Assembly (NCBI RefSeq): GCF_049800955.1
Contig: NZ_JBNAGA010000002.1
Span: 434,001-498,000 of the forward strand
Direction: 5' to 3'
Length of the DNA stretch: 64,000 nt
DNA from: JAKVBH01 sp049800955
GTDB lineage: Bacteria > Pseudomonadota > Alphaproteobacteria > Rhodobacterales > Rhodobacteraceae
A program made the position numbers and the translations under genes. The notes beneath the pieces are model-generated. The model made no database searches. It was not told the DNA's origin and saw only the letters and a program-made list of their open reading frames with translations. Of the stretch, positions 17,110 to 25,920 are shown in pieces (the first letter of the stretch is position 1; every line of letters begins with the position of its first letter).

Positions 17110-18339
17110 ATGGAAGACATGTTCAAGACTGCCGCTCGCAATGCGGAGAGCGCGATGCGGGAGATATTCCCGCCGACGCCGCTACAGCAAAACGCGCATC
17201 TTAGTGCCATATATGATGCCGATATCTGGTTGAAGCGAGAGGATCTGAGTCCGGTTCGCAGCTACAAACTGCGCGGTGCTTTCAACGCCATGCGCAAACA
17301 TCCGGACGCCGAGTTGTTTGTCTGTGCCAGTGCGGGCAATCATGCGCAGGGCCTCGCGTATATGTGTCAGACGCTAGGCAAACGCGGCGTTATCTTTATG
17401 CCGGTCACAACGCCTCAGCAAAAGATTACGAAGACGAAAGTCTTTGGTGGTTTGTATGTTGAGATACATTTGATCGGCGACTATTTTGACCAGACCTTGG
17501 CAGCTGCCCAGGATTGGTGCAGCGCACAAGGAGGCATGTTTTTGTCTCCTTTTGACGATGAAGACGTGATTGAAGGGCAGGCGTCAATTGCCGTCGAAAT
17601 CGAAGATCAGATGGCGCAATTACCTGATATCATTGTGCTTCCTGTCGGTGGTGGCGGGATGTCATCGGGTGTTTGGCGATATTTGAGAGGCCGCGTGGAG
17701 CCGGTGTTGGTTGAACCTCAAGGTGGCGCGTGTCTCCACGCAGCCTTTATCAACGGGGGTCCGCTTGATCTGGACCGTGTTGATACGTTTGTGGATGGGG
17801 CTGCGGTTGGCAGGATTGGCCTGAGACCTTTTGCGCATTTGAGTGATCTGTCCTTGAAGCACTCTCTCACGATTCCCGAAGACCGCATCTGTACGACGAT
17901 ACTCGAAATGCTGAATTCGGAAGGGATCGTACTCGAACCCGCAGGCGCTTTGGCCGTTGATGCTCTTAAAGATATTCGCTCAAAGATTCAGGGAAAATCG
18001 GTCGTTTGCCTTACCTCTGGTGGCAATTTCGATTTTGAGCGTTTGCCAGAGGTCAAGGAACGGGCTCAGAGATCCGCCCGGCTGAAAAAGTACTTCATCT
18101 TCAGGATGCCGCAAAGGCCAGGTGCATTGCGTGACTTTCTGGGTTTCCTTGGGCCCGACGATGACATTTCGAGGTTTGAGTATCTCAAGAAGTCTGCGCG
18201 AAATTTCGGTTCTGTGCTCATCGGAATTGAAACCAAGTCACCCGAAAATTTCGAAGCATTTCTGGGACAGTTGGATGCAAACGGGTTCGACTACACGGAC
18301 ATTACGAATGACGAATTGCTATCGAGCTTCATTGTTTAG
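17110..18339 (+). CDS. ilvA: Threonine ammonia-lyase (threonine dehydratase)
   Basis: PLP enzyme deaminating threonine to 2-oxobutanoate, the entry to isoleucine synthesis. The 409-aa short form has the PLP lysine in SPVRSYKLRGAFNAM (Lys53), the SAGNHAQG loop (74-81) and the PLP-phosphate glycine loop PVGGGGMSSG (178-187). A single C-terminal ACT-like domain runs from about 324 (YFIFRMPQRPGALRDFL). The start at 17110 is chosen because homologous sequence begins here (FKTAARNAESAMREIFPPTP); an earlier in-frame start would overlap the upstream gene by ~65 bp. The 3' end overlaps the convergent Hpt gene by 4 bp. Confidence 0.93.
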   Translation: MEDMFKTAARNAESAMREIFPPTPLQQNAHLSAIYDADIWLKREDLSPVRSYKLRGAFNAMRKHPDAELFVCASAGNHAQGLAYMCQTLGKRGVIFMPVTTPQQKITKTKVFGGLYVEIHLIGDYFDQTLAAAQDWCSAQGGMFLSPFDDEDVIEGQASIAVEIEDQMAQLPDIIVLPVGGGGMSSGVWRYLRGRVEPVLVEPQGGACLHAAFINGGPLDLDRVDTFVDGAAVGRIGLRPFAHLSDLSLKHSLTIPEDRICTTILEMLNSEGIVLEPAGALAVDALKDIRSKIQGKSVVCLTSGGNFDFERLPEVKERAQRSARLKKYFIFRMPQRPGALRDFLGFLGPDDDISRFEYLKKSARNFGSVLIGIETKSPENFEAFLGQLDANGFDYTDITNDELLSSFIV

Positions 18340-18659
18340 GCAGCAAACGCGTCCGACAGATGAGCAACGAACGTATCGCGTGATGCTTGATAGCATGACG
18401 CCACAGCTTGTAAGTCGATAGCTGCTTTACCACTCGCGGCTTCGGTTTCTCCCCTCTGGCAAAGTTCAGCGAATTCCGCGAAGCCGAGGTTCAAAGCGCT
18501 GCCCTTGAGGAAGTGAAGCTGTTCATCAAGTGATGCGGATCCATCTCCCAGCGCTTCTATGGCTGCGTCAACTTCTTCCAAGAAGATATCAACGACCTCA
18601 CTGAAATCCTCTGGCCCGATTTCTTCTCGTAGTTCCCCAACACGGCTCCAATCGATCAT
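18336..18659 (-). CDS. Hpt (histidine phosphotransfer) domain protein
   Basis: 107-aa stand-alone Hpt domain. The phospho-accepting histidine is His49 in LHFLKGSALNLGF, the exact HxLKGSA signature, within an all-helical acidic four-helix bundle. It would relay phosphate between a hybrid kinase and a response regulator in the cytosol. An AGAGAGGG ribosome site precedes the ATG. It is divergent from the response regulator/PP2C phosphatase gene 135 bp away, which is a plausible partner. No kinase gene is in the window. Confidence 0.9.
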   Translation of the reverse strand: MIDWSRVGELREEIGPEDFSEVVDIFLEEVDAAIEALGDGSASLDEQLHFLKGSALNLGFAEFAELCQRGETEAASGKAAIDLQAVASCYQASRDTFVAHLSDAFAA

Positions 18660-18794
18660 GAGTCCCTCTCTGGCTATCGCGTTTGCCTGAAAGCTAGGCG
18701 TCAGCGGTAAAGAAAGTGTTTCGCTTCATATCCAATTTTAGCTTTCATGAGACGTTAAGTCCTCGGTGCCAAAACCGGCGCATGAACTAGGGAA

Positions 18795-20081
18795 ATGAGG
18801 CCTACCTTGCTTACCGCCAACGTCACAGAGACAGATCGAAACGCTGAGCAGCAATCAGTGCAATCTGTATTGATTGTTGATGATAGCCGTTTGCAGCGGA
18901 AAATCCTTGCGGCGTCGCTAAAACGCTGGGGTTATGAGGTTTGGGAAGCCGATTCCGGTGAGGCTGCATTGGAGATTTGCACCAAAAGCCAACCGGACCT
19001 CATTCTCAGTGACTGGATGATGCCGGGCATGGATGGCCTTGAGTTTTGTCGTGCCTTTCGTGCACTCCCTAGTACAAACTACGCCTACTTTATTTTGCTT
19101 ACGTCAAAGAGTGACAAGTCTGCTGTTGCGCAAGGTTTGGATGCGGGTGCGGATGATTTCCTGAACAAGCCTTTCGTCGCAGATGAGCTGCGCGCCCGCA
19201 TCACAGCGGGTGAGCGCATCGTATTGATGCAAAAGCAGCTGACGGATCAGAACAGGATGATTGCAGATACTTTGGCGGAGTTGCAGGGCTTGTACCAATC
19301 TCTGGACAATGACTTGCAGGAAGCCAAGAAGTTGCAGCAATCGCTGGTGCGCGAGCGTGAGAAGGAATTCCACTCTGGGCATCTTGCCCTTATGCTTCGC
19401 TCCAGTGGACATGTGGGCGGAGACCTCGTTGGTTTTTTCCAGGTTAACGAAAGACATTTGGGCTTGTTTGCGCTTGATGTGTCCGGTCATGGTATCAGCT
19501 CTGCTCTGATGACGGCCCGTTTGGCGGGCTATCTTTCGGCCGCGGCGCCATCACAAAACGTCGCGCTGAGGCTTTGTGATGACGGGACCTATGTCCTGCG
19601 CCCTCCGGGTGAAGTCGTCGAGGATCTCAATTCGCTCATTCTCGATGAGATGGAAACTGAGCATTACTTTACGATGATCCTTGCCGATGTGTCATTGGAT
19701 ACTGGGCAGGTCCGCCTCGCTCAGGCAGGACATCCGCACCCCGTTGTTCAGCGCAAAGATGGCAGCGTTGAGCACACGGGTACCGGTGGTCTGCCCGTAG
19801 GATTGATTCCCAACGCAACGTTTGAAGACTTTGTTCTGGAGCTTGATCCGGGTGATCGGCTCTTGCTCATGTCAGACGGCGTTGTTGAATGCCCGGATCC
19901 AAACGAAAATCTTTTGGACGAGGAAGGGGTTACTCGGATGCTTCAGGATCTCAAAGACGTGACAGGCACGGAATTACTGGAGGCAATTCAGTGGCGTTTG
20001 TCCGATTATGCGGAAGGCGGTGACTTTCCCGATGATGTGTCTATCGTGTCCTTCGAGTTCAAAGGCGCCATGACCGGTTAA
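18795..20081 (+). CDS. Response regulator with PP2C-type (RsbU/SpoIIE) phosphatase output
   Basis: 428-aa two-domain protein. The receiver domain spans about 22-145, with acidic pair Asp29-Asp30 (LIVDDS), phospho-acceptor Asp73 (LILSDWMMPGMDG), Thr103 and Lys125 (NKPF). A coiled-coil linker (about 145-190, LQGLYQSLDNDLQEAKKLQQS) joins a PPM/SpoIIE phosphatase domain with GGDLVGFF and DVSGHGISSALM metal-site motifs. Such proteins dephosphorylate anti-sigma-factor antagonists in partner-switching control. No anti-sigma or STAS gene is adjacent, so the target is unknown. The divergent Hpt gene suggests phosphorelay input. The 3' end overlaps the convergent Nudix gene by 23 bp. Confidence 0.92.
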   Translation: MRPTLLTANVTETDRNAEQQSVQSVLIVDDSRLQRKILAASLKRWGYEVWEADSGEAALEICTKSQPDLILSDWMMPGMDGLEFCRAFRALPSTNYAYFILLTSKSDKSAVAQGLDAGADDFLNKPFVADELRARITAGERIVLMQKQLTDQNRMIADTLAELQGLYQSLDNDLQEAKKLQQSLVREREKEFHSGHLALMLRSSGHVGGDLVGFFQVNERHLGLFALDVSGHGISSALMTARLAGYLSAAAPSQNVALRLCDDGTYVLRPPGEVVEDLNSLILDEMETEHYFTMILADVSLDTGQVRLAQAGHPHPVVQRKDGSVEHTGTGGLPVGLIPNATFEDFVLELDPGDRLLLMSDGVVECPDPNENLLDEEGVTRMLQDLKDVTGTELLEAIQWRLSDYAEGGDFPDDVSIVSFEFKGAMTG

Positions 20082-20511
20082 ACCAGGATTTTACAAATGC
20101 CCGGTCTCCCGCATTACCGAGTGATGCCAGCGCCTCCGCCACTGAAATTACCTCCGCCGAATGACCCGGCTCCAATGGGTCACAGAGTTTTCTTGTCGGA
20201 TTGGCCAAATAGACGGTGCACAGCTTTTCAGCCCAGATGCTGTATTCAGGCATATAGGTAAAACGCTTGAATTGGCCGAGGCGGACTGGACGCGCAATTT
20301 GCCAGCCGGTTTCCTCGAGAACTTCGCGGTATAGCGCTCGCAAAGGCTGTTCTCCGGGATCCACGCCTCCTCCAGGGAGCTGCAGTTCGGGTTTTGGTGT
20401 TGTTTGATGTGTCACCAGTAGACCATCGCCAACAGGCAAAATCGCGTAGACACCTGGCCGCGGAACATAGAGCTGGCCAGAAATCGGGGGACGGCCATAC
20501 CTGCGGTTCAT
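20059..20511 (-). CDS. Nudix hydrolase
   Basis: 150-aa pyrophosphohydrolase. The Nudix box GGGVDPGEQPLRALYREVLEETGW (about 47-70, split here) is complete: G-x5-E-x7-REVLEE-x-G. A beta-rich N-terminus (RPGVYAILPVGDGLLVTHQ) precedes it. Substrate unknown; members cleave nucleoside diphosphates linked to other groups. The start at 20511 has AAGGAG 7 bases upstream. It is divergent from hslO (79 bp between start codons) and convergent with the PP2C gene. Confidence 0.88.
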   Translation of the reverse strand: MNRRYGRPPISGQLYVPRPGVYAILPVGDGLLVTHQTTPKPELQLPGGGVDPGEQPLRALYREVLEETGWQIARPVRLGQFKRFTYMPEYSIWAEKLCTVYLANPTRKLCDPLEPGHSAEVISVAEALASLGNAGDRAFVKSWFNRSWRL

Positions 20512-20590
20512 AGCTTTGCTCCTTGGCGTTGGGCTTGTCGCTCTTATATTCCCGCGATATGCCAAAAACCACGTCACAAGGAAGTTTGAA

Positions 20591-21577
20591 ATGATCACGC
20601 CGAATGCGATCGTCTGGGATGACACGGTTCTGCCCTTTCAACTGGATCGCTCCGACATTCGCGGGCGGGTCGCTCGGCTTGACGGTGTTTTGAGTGGCAT
20701 CCTCCAGCAACATGATTATCCAGCCCCCGTCGAAGCGTTGGTTGCTGAAATGGCATTGCTCACAGCGCTCGTTGGCCAGACCATCAAACTGCGATGGAAA
20801 CTGTCGCTACAGGTGCAAACCAAAGGCGCCGTGCGCATGATCGCCACGGACTACTACGGTCCCACAGAAGAAGGCGAGCCTGCGCGGATCAGGGCTTACG
20901 CCAGTTTTGACCGAGACCGCGTCACGGATGCAGCCCCATTTGATCAGCTGGGAGACGGTTATTTCGCGGTCATGATTGATCAAGGCGAGGGTATGAAACC
21001 ATACCAAGGCATTACGCCTATTGCGGGGGGGTCACTTGCCGCATGCGCCGAGGCGTATTTCGCGCAATCAGAACAGCTCCCAACGCGTTTTTCGCTAAAG
21101 TTTGGTCAGTCCATTGAAGCTGACCGCGATGCGCATTGGCGTGCGGGCGGGGTCATGTTGCAGCATATGCCAAAGGCGTCTCCTTTGGTGCGTGAAGAAG
21201 GTGGGTCAGGTGAGCAGGGGTTGCTCGCGGCTCAAGATGTGCTCTCGAGTGAAGACGAGAGCGAGAATTGGAACCGCGCCAACATCTTGCTGGATTCCGT
21301 TGAAGATTTGGAGCTGATTGGGCCCAGTGTTGCGCCCACGGAATTGCTTGTCCGCCTGTTCCATGAAGAACAGCCGCGGGTTTTTGATATGCAGCCTGTC
21401 AGGTTCGGTTGCACGTGTTCAGTTGATCGCGTGCGTCAGTCGCTTTCGATTTATTCGGCCAAGGATATTCAGAAAATGACGACCGAAGACGGCAAGGTAA
21501 CCGCGGATTGCCAATTCTGCGGTGCGCATTATCAACTCGATCCTGCGACTGTGGGGTTTGAGGCAGATGGTGGGTGA
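20591..21577 (+). CDS. hslO: Redox-activated chaperone Hsp33
   Basis: 328-aa cytosolic holdase switched on by oxidation. The C-terminal zinc site is present as Cys274-x-Cys276 (CTCS) and Cys307-x2-Cys310 (CQFC). Oxidation of these releases zinc and activates the chaperone. The N-terminal domain shows RGRVARLDGVLSGIL and the middle the GYFAVMIDQGEGMKPYQGI segment typical of the family. AAGGAAG lies 6 bases before the ATG at 20591. The next gene overlaps its end by 11 bp. Confidence 0.95.
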   Translation: MITPNAIVWDDTVLPFQLDRSDIRGRVARLDGVLSGILQQHDYPAPVEALVAEMALLTALVGQTIKLRWKLSLQVQTKGAVRMIATDYYGPTEEGEPARIRAYASFDRDRVTDAAPFDQLGDGYFAVMIDQGEGMKPYQGITPIAGGSLAACAEAYFAQSEQLPTRFSLKFGQSIEADRDAHWRAGGVMLQHMPKASPLVREEGGSGEQGLLAAQDVLSSEDESENWNRANILLDSVEDLELIGPSVAPTELLVRLFHEEQPRVFDMQPVRFGCTCSVDRVRQSLSIYSAKDIQKMTTEDGKVTADCQFCGAHYQLDPATVGFEADGG

Positions 21578-22163
21578 TATAGCGCAGCACTTGCGCGCTG
21601 CCTTGGAGAAAACTTCCGAACATTCATCGGATTACGATCTCAACGGTGCCGTGAACTTGCCACCTAATCGCCTGTTGCGGCCGGCGGCTGTCTTGGTCGG
21701 AGTTCGGGAAACGGATCAAGGGGCGCAGGTGTTACTGACCAAGCGGTCTTCGGCTCTCAAGCACCATCCCGGACAAATCGCTTTTCCGGGTGGCAAGCAG
21801 GACGCAGATGATCCGGATCTGACCTCTGCCGCATTGCGAGAGGCCCGCGAGGAAGTGGGTTTGCCGCCCCAAAACGTTGAGGTTCTGGGGCACCTGCCCA
21901 CACATGAAACTGTGACGGGCTTTGTCGTGACGCCTGTCGTTGCAAGATTGGTGAAATCTTTTGAAGAGCGACCGGAAGCGGGCGAAGTCCAGGAAGTGTT
22001 CTGGGTGCCGCTCGCACATCTTGCAGATCTTCAGAATTACCTCGTTCAATCGCGGCGCTGGCGCGGGACGTATCGGCACTTTTATACCGTACCCTTTGGA
22101 CCCTACTACATTTGGGGGGCCACGGCGGCTGTTTTGCGCGGTCTGGCTGCGCGCCTTGCATGA
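21567..22163 (+). CDS. CoA pyrophosphatase-type Nudix hydrolase (NudL-like)
   Basis: 198-aa Nudix enzyme of the CoA diphosphatase group. The LLTKRSSALKHHPGQIAFPGG segment (56-76, split) is the extra signature of CoA-specific members. The Nudix box runs from GGKQDADDPD through REAREEVGL (75-99). It would hydrolyse CoA to phosphopantetheine and 3',5'-ADP. The start overlaps the hslO end by 11 bp, and its stop overlaps the CCA-transferase start by 4 bp (ATGA), forming an hslO-nudL-cca-lysE run. Confidence 0.9.
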   Translation: MVGDIAQHLRAALEKTSEHSSDYDLNGAVNLPPNRLLRPAAVLVGVRETDQGAQVLLTKRSSALKHHPGQIAFPGGKQDADDPDLTSAALREAREEVGLPPQNVEVLGHLPTHETVTGFVVTPVVARLVKSFEERPEAGEVQEVFWVPLAHLADLQNYLVQSRRWRGTYRHFYTVPFGPYYIWGATAAVLRGLAARLA

Positions 22164-23317
22164 TACATGTGTGCGGTTCCTGGCTCAGTGACGCGGCGAC
22201 GCAGTCAGTGTTTGATGCGCTCACAGCGCAAGGTCACGAAGTGTTTGTTGTCGGTGGCTGCGTGCGGAATGCGCTTCTGGGCGTGCCCGTGTCGGATGTC
22301 GATATGGCGACGAATGCGGATCCCGAGACAGTGATTGCGCTGGCCAAAGCCGCAAAACTGCGCGCCATTCCAACCGGGATCGAGCACGGCACAATCACGA
22401 TACTTTCCAACGGCACGCCGTTTGAGGTCACAAGTTATCGGCGTGATGTGGCCACCGATGGGCGCCGGGCCACAATCGCTTTTGCGCAAAGTGCCGAAGA
22501 GGATGCGCATCGCCGCGATTTCACGATGAACGCGCTTTATGCAGATCGGCATGGGCAGGTGCGCGATTTCGTGGGCGGGCTGGCAGATGTTCAGGCACGC
22601 CGACTTCGCTTCATCGACGATCCGACAGACCGGATCAAAGAGGATTACCTGCGCATTCTGCGCTTTTTCCGTTTCTCTGCGTGGTACACAGACCCTCAGG
22701 GCGGGATGGATCAGGAGGCGCTGGCGGCAATCGCCGACAATCTGGATGGGCTGTCTGCGCTGTCCAAAGAACGTGTGACTCATGAGTTCTTGAAACTGCT
22801 GACAGCACCCAACCCGTCCCTGGCTGTCGCAACGATGCAGCATGTTGGTGTTTTGCAGGCTCTGTTGCCGGGCGCTTCGGCGCAAAGTCTTCCTGTCCTT
22901 ATTGACGCGCAAAACCAGATTGGTGTGCAGATCGATGTCATCGCCCGACTGGTTTCCCTGGGTGCCGCGGAGCCAGAGGCGCAGTTGCGTCTGAGCAAGG
23001 CGCAAAGCAAGGCTTTGGCGCTCTATGATGCCCAGCGTGGCGGGTCAGAAAGACCAGCTGTTTTGGGTTACCGCTACGGTGTGGAGCCGTCTTTGCAAAT
23101 TTTGTGTTTACGCTCGGCGGCATTGGAAACGCCTTTGCCCGCGCTTGCCCGACAAGATGTCGAGCGGGGCGCAGAGGCGGTTTTTCCCATCAAAGCCGCA
23201 GATCTGATGCAGGATTATTCTGGCCCGGCGCTGGGCGAGGCCTTGCGCAGGCTGGAGCGCCAATGGATTGCGTCTGACTTCAAGATGACACGGGAAGACT
23301 TGCTCCGTGCTGAGTGA
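22160..23317 (+). CDS. cca: CCA tRNA nucleotidyltransferase
   Basis: 385-aa class II polymerase-beta-type nucleotidyltransferase that adds or repairs the 3' CCA of tRNA. GGCVRNALLG (32-41) is the nucleotide-binding loop, DVDMAT with Asp46 and Asp48 are the catalytic metal ligands, and RRDFTMNALY is the template-arginine region. The C-terminal half is the helical tRNA-binding part without an HD domain. The start is chosen at the ATGA overlap with the Nudix gene; the longer in-frame start lies inside that gene. Confidence 0.93.
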   Translation: MIHVCGSWLSDAATQSVFDALTAQGHEVFVVGGCVRNALLGVPVSDVDMATNADPETVIALAKAAKLRAIPTGIEHGTITILSNGTPFEVTSYRRDVATDGRRATIAFAQSAEEDAHRRDFTMNALYADRHGQVRDFVGGLADVQARRLRFIDDPTDRIKEDYLRILRFFRFSAWYTDPQGGMDQEALAAIADNLDGLSALSKERVTHEFLKLLTAPNPSLAVATMQHVGVLQALLPGASAQSLPVLIDAQNQIGVQIDVIARLVSLGAAEPEAQLRLSKAQSKALALYDAQRGGSERPAVLGYRYGVEPSLQILCLRSAALETPLPALARQDVERGAEAVFPIKAADLMQDYSGPALGEALRRLERQWIASDFKMTREDLLRAE

Positions 23318-23888
23318 TCCGCTCTACCTGTTTGTCTTTCTGGGTCTGTTCTCTCCGGGTCCAAATGTGATTTTGTTGACGGCTTCCGGTGCCCGCTTTG
23401 GATTTGTGCGCACCCTCCCGCATCTGTTGGGCGTTGCCGCGGGGGTTGGGGTTACGGCCGGTATCACGGGATTGGGCGTGGGATCAATTCTGACAGCGGC
23501 TCCCACGTTGGGACTGGGGCTTGCAGTGCTTTCCGCCTTGTGGATCTTGTTCATGGCGTGGCAGCTTTGGAATGCCACTCCGGGGGCGCCCTCGGATCGG
23601 GATCGGCCGATGTCGTTTGTGGAGGCGGTCCTGTTTCAATGGGTCAATCCCAAGGTTTGGGCCGTTGCCTTCGCGGCGGTCGCGGCCTTCCCGTCTGACA
23701 TGTCGCCTTGGGGCGAAGCGCTACGTTTGGGCAGCGCATTCTCCGGTATCAATCTTGGCGTGTGCCTGTTCTGGACAGCTTTTGGCCATTTGGTTTCGCG
23801 CCTGCTCAAAGCGCCGCTGGCGTGGCGCATCTTCAACAGGTCCATGGCGATTGCTTTGGTTGCCTTCTCCGCGCTGCTTTTCGTCTAG
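23307..23888 (+). CDS. LysE/RhtB-family amino-acid exporter
   Basis: 193-aa inner-membrane protein with about six hydrophobic segments. The family signature SPGPNVILLTASGARFG (about 16-32) is close to the N-terminus, and VLFQWVNPKVWAVAFAAVA (about 108-126) is the second conserved block. The start is GTG at 23307, overlapping the cca stop by 11 bp. LysE proteins export basic or neutral amino acids; substrate not predictable. No regulator is adjacent. Confidence 0.85.
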   Translation: MLSDPLYLFVFLGLFSPGPNVILLTASGARFGFVRTLPHLLGVAAGVGVTAGITGLGVGSILTAAPTLGLGLAVLSALWILFMAWQLWNATPGAPSDRDRPMSFVEAVLFQWVNPKVWAVAFAAVAAFPSDMSPWGEALRLGSAFSGINLGVCLFWTAFGHLVSRLLKAPLAWRIFNRSMAIALVAFSALLFV

Positions 23889-23955
23889 CGTTCCAAAGCT
23901 AGTGACAGGTCGCGAATTTTGCGATATTCCAGCCTCTACAAAACATGGAGGACAC

Positions 23956-23991
23956 ATGATGGTATCAAGGATTCCGCCCCGCTTTATGTGA
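23956..23991 (+). CDS. Possible 11-codon leader peptide before the ABC exporter pair
   Basis: A tiny frame encoding MMVSRIPPRFM sits in the 175-bp gap before the first ABC exporter gene, 72 bp ahead of its ATG. It has a better ribosome site (GGAGG, 5 bases before ATGATG) than most genes here. The Pro-Pro-Arg near its end is the type of sequence that can slow ribosomes, and such peptides often control downstream transporter genes by attenuation. The strong ribosome site is seen directly; translation and control are inference. Confidence 0.4.
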   Translation: MMVSRIPPRFM

Positions 23992-24063
23992 GCGTTGGTC
24001 CTTGTTGGCGGCGTTCATCGCCCCATTTTCCGTCTGTCCCAAGTGCTCTGAAAGGCACGCCCC

Positions 24064-25920
24064 ATGTTCCGCTTTTTTGAAAATCTCGTTGATCCGTACG
24101 TTGCCTATGATGAGCCGGATGCGCCGCCCCGCAAGCTGTGGCCATTCATGCGCGCCTATGCCCAACCGTTTCATCGCGTTTTCTTTTGGGCCGCGATTCT
24201 CTCGGTTGTGGTTGCAGCTGTCGAGATTGGCCTGATCTGGGCAATGGGTTGGATCGTGGACATTCTGTCTGGTGATCCGGCGCAGGTTTGGGAGGCGCAT
24301 GGGACGACGCTGATCGTGCTGGCCGTTTTCATACTGCTCATCCGTCCCATGGTGCAAATCGTTGACGTGATGCTCCTGAACAACGCGATCCTGCCCAACT
24401 TCGGGACGCTCATCCGCTGGCGCGCGCACAAACATGTTCTGCGCCAATCGGTGGGCTGGTTCGAAAATGATTTCGCGGGACGGATCGCCAACCGGATTAT
24501 GCAAACACCGCCAGCGGCTGGAGAGGCTGTTTTCCAGGTCTTTGATGCGATTACGTTTTCGCTGGCCTATGTCGTCGGTGCGGCTGTTTTGCTGGGGCAG
24601 GCGGACCCGCGATTGGCGATCCCGCTTCTAGTGTGGCTTGTGTTGTATGGCTGGCTGGTCGTTTGGACTGTGAAACGCGTCGGCCCGGCGTCGCAAGCCT
24701 CGAGCGATGCGCGCTCCGAGGTGACGGGCCGGGTCGTGGATGCCTATACGAATATTCACTCCGTCAAGATGTTTGCCCATCACGACAGCGAGCTCAGCTA
24801 TGCCCGTGACGCGATCGAAAAGACACGATCGACCTTTCAGCGAGAGATGCGGATCTACACGATCATGGATCTGGCCCTGGTCATGCTTAACGGCATCTTG
24901 ATCGTGGGCGTTGTGGGCTGGGCCGTCGCCTTGTGGATACAGGGTGAGGCAAGTGTTGGTGCTGTGGCCGCAGCCACGGCATTGACACTCAGGCTCAACG
25001 CCATGACCGGCTGGATCATGTGGGCGCTGACGTCGTTCTTCCGCAATCTTGGCGTGGTGGCAGAAGGCATGGAAACCATTGCCCAGCCCATTGATCTGCG
25101 CGATGCGCCGGACGCCAAGCCATTGGCCTACCAGCAGGGACGCATTGAGTTGCAAGATCTGTCGCATCACTATGGCCGCGAGAGCGGTGGGTTGGATCAG
25201 ATCAACCTGACGATTGCCCCGGGCGAAAAGATCGGGCTTGTCGGGCGATCCGGCGCCGGAAAGTCGACGCTCGTCAAGTTGCTCTTGCGGTTCTACGACG
25301 CGGACAGGGGCCGGATATTGATCGATGGACAAGACATCGCTCAGGTCACGCAAGACTCGTTGCGCGCGCATATCGGTATGGTCCAGCAAGACAGTGCCCT
25401 TCTGCACCGCTCACTGCGCGACAACCTGCTCTACGGGCGCCCGGATGCAACCGATGCCCAGATCATTGCAGCCGCCAAACAGGCGGAAGCCCATGACTTC
25501 ATCCTCAATCTTCAGGATCCGCAGGGGCGCGAAGGCTATGAGGCGCAGGTGGGCGAGCGAGGTGTCAAACTCTCGGGCGGCCAGCGCCAGAGAGTTACGC
25601 TGGCGCGGGTCATTCTGAAAGATGCGCCGATCCTGCTCTTGGATGAAGCCACCTCCGCCCTAGACTCAGAGGTCGAAGCGGCCATTCAGTCGACGCTGTA
25701 TGGCATGATGCAAGGAAAGACCGTTATCGCCATCGCCCACCGCCTCTCGACAATTGCCCAGATGGACAGGATTCTCGTTCTGGATCAGGGCCGCATCGTG
25801 GAAGAAGGCAGCCATGATGCCCTTTTGGCGCAGGGCGGCCTTTACGCAAGTTTCTGGGCGCGGCAATCGGGTGGCTTTCTGGGCTCTGACCTTGCGCCGG
25901 ATGTGGGAGCAGCGCAGTGA
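24064..25920 (+). CDS. ABC exporter (type IV half-transporter with fused ATPase), first of a pair
   Basis: 618-aa half-transporter. An N-terminal six-helix membrane domain (about 1-330) is fused to an ATPase with Walker A VGRSGAGKS (about 395-403), signature LSGGQRQR (about 502-509), Walker B ILLLDEATSALDSE and H-loop IAHRLST. All catalytic residues are intact. The next gene, a paralogue, overlaps its stop by 4 bp, so the two very probably form a heterodimer. Substrate unknown: lipids, peptides or drugs are usual for this family. An N-terminal cytoplasmic segment (FENLVDPY) resembles that of the second protein (SRLIDPFAP), supporting gene duplication. Confidence 0.9.
   Translation: MFRFFENLVDPYVAYDEPDAPPRKLWPFMRAYAQPFHRVFFWAAILSVVVAAVEIGLIWAMGWIVDILSGDPAQVWEAHGTTLIVLAVFILLIRPMVQIVDVMLLNNAILPNFGTLIRWRAHKHVLRQSVGWFENDFAGRIANRIMQTPPAAGEAVFQVFDAITFSLAYVVGAAVLLGQADPRLAIPLLVWLVLYGWLVVWTVKRVGPASQASSDARSEVTGRVVDAYTNIHSVKMFAHHDSELSYARDAIEKTRSTFQREMRIYTIMDLALVMLNGILIVGVVGWAVALWIQGEASVGAVAAATALTLRLNAMTGWIMWALTSFFRNLGVVAEGMETIAQPIDLRDAPDAKPLAYQQGRIELQDLSHHYGRESGGLDQINLTIAPGEKIGLVGRSGAGKSTLVKLLLRFYDADRGRILIDGQDIAQVTQDSLRAHIGMVQQDSALLHRSLRDNLLYGRPDATDAQIIAAAKQAEAHDFILNLQDPQGREGYEAQVGERGVKLSGGQRQRVTLARVILKDAPILLLDEATSALDSEVEAAIQSTLYGMMQGKTVIAIAHRLSTIAQMDRILVLDQGRIVEEGSHDALLAQGGLYASFWARQSGGFLGSDLAPDVGAAQ

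Noticed and set aside
18660..18794. Possible small RNA or tRNA in the gap between the Hpt and phosphatase genes
   Set aside because: No cloverleaf, no T-loop GTTCGA motif and no terminator; the gap is best explained as a divergent promoter region.
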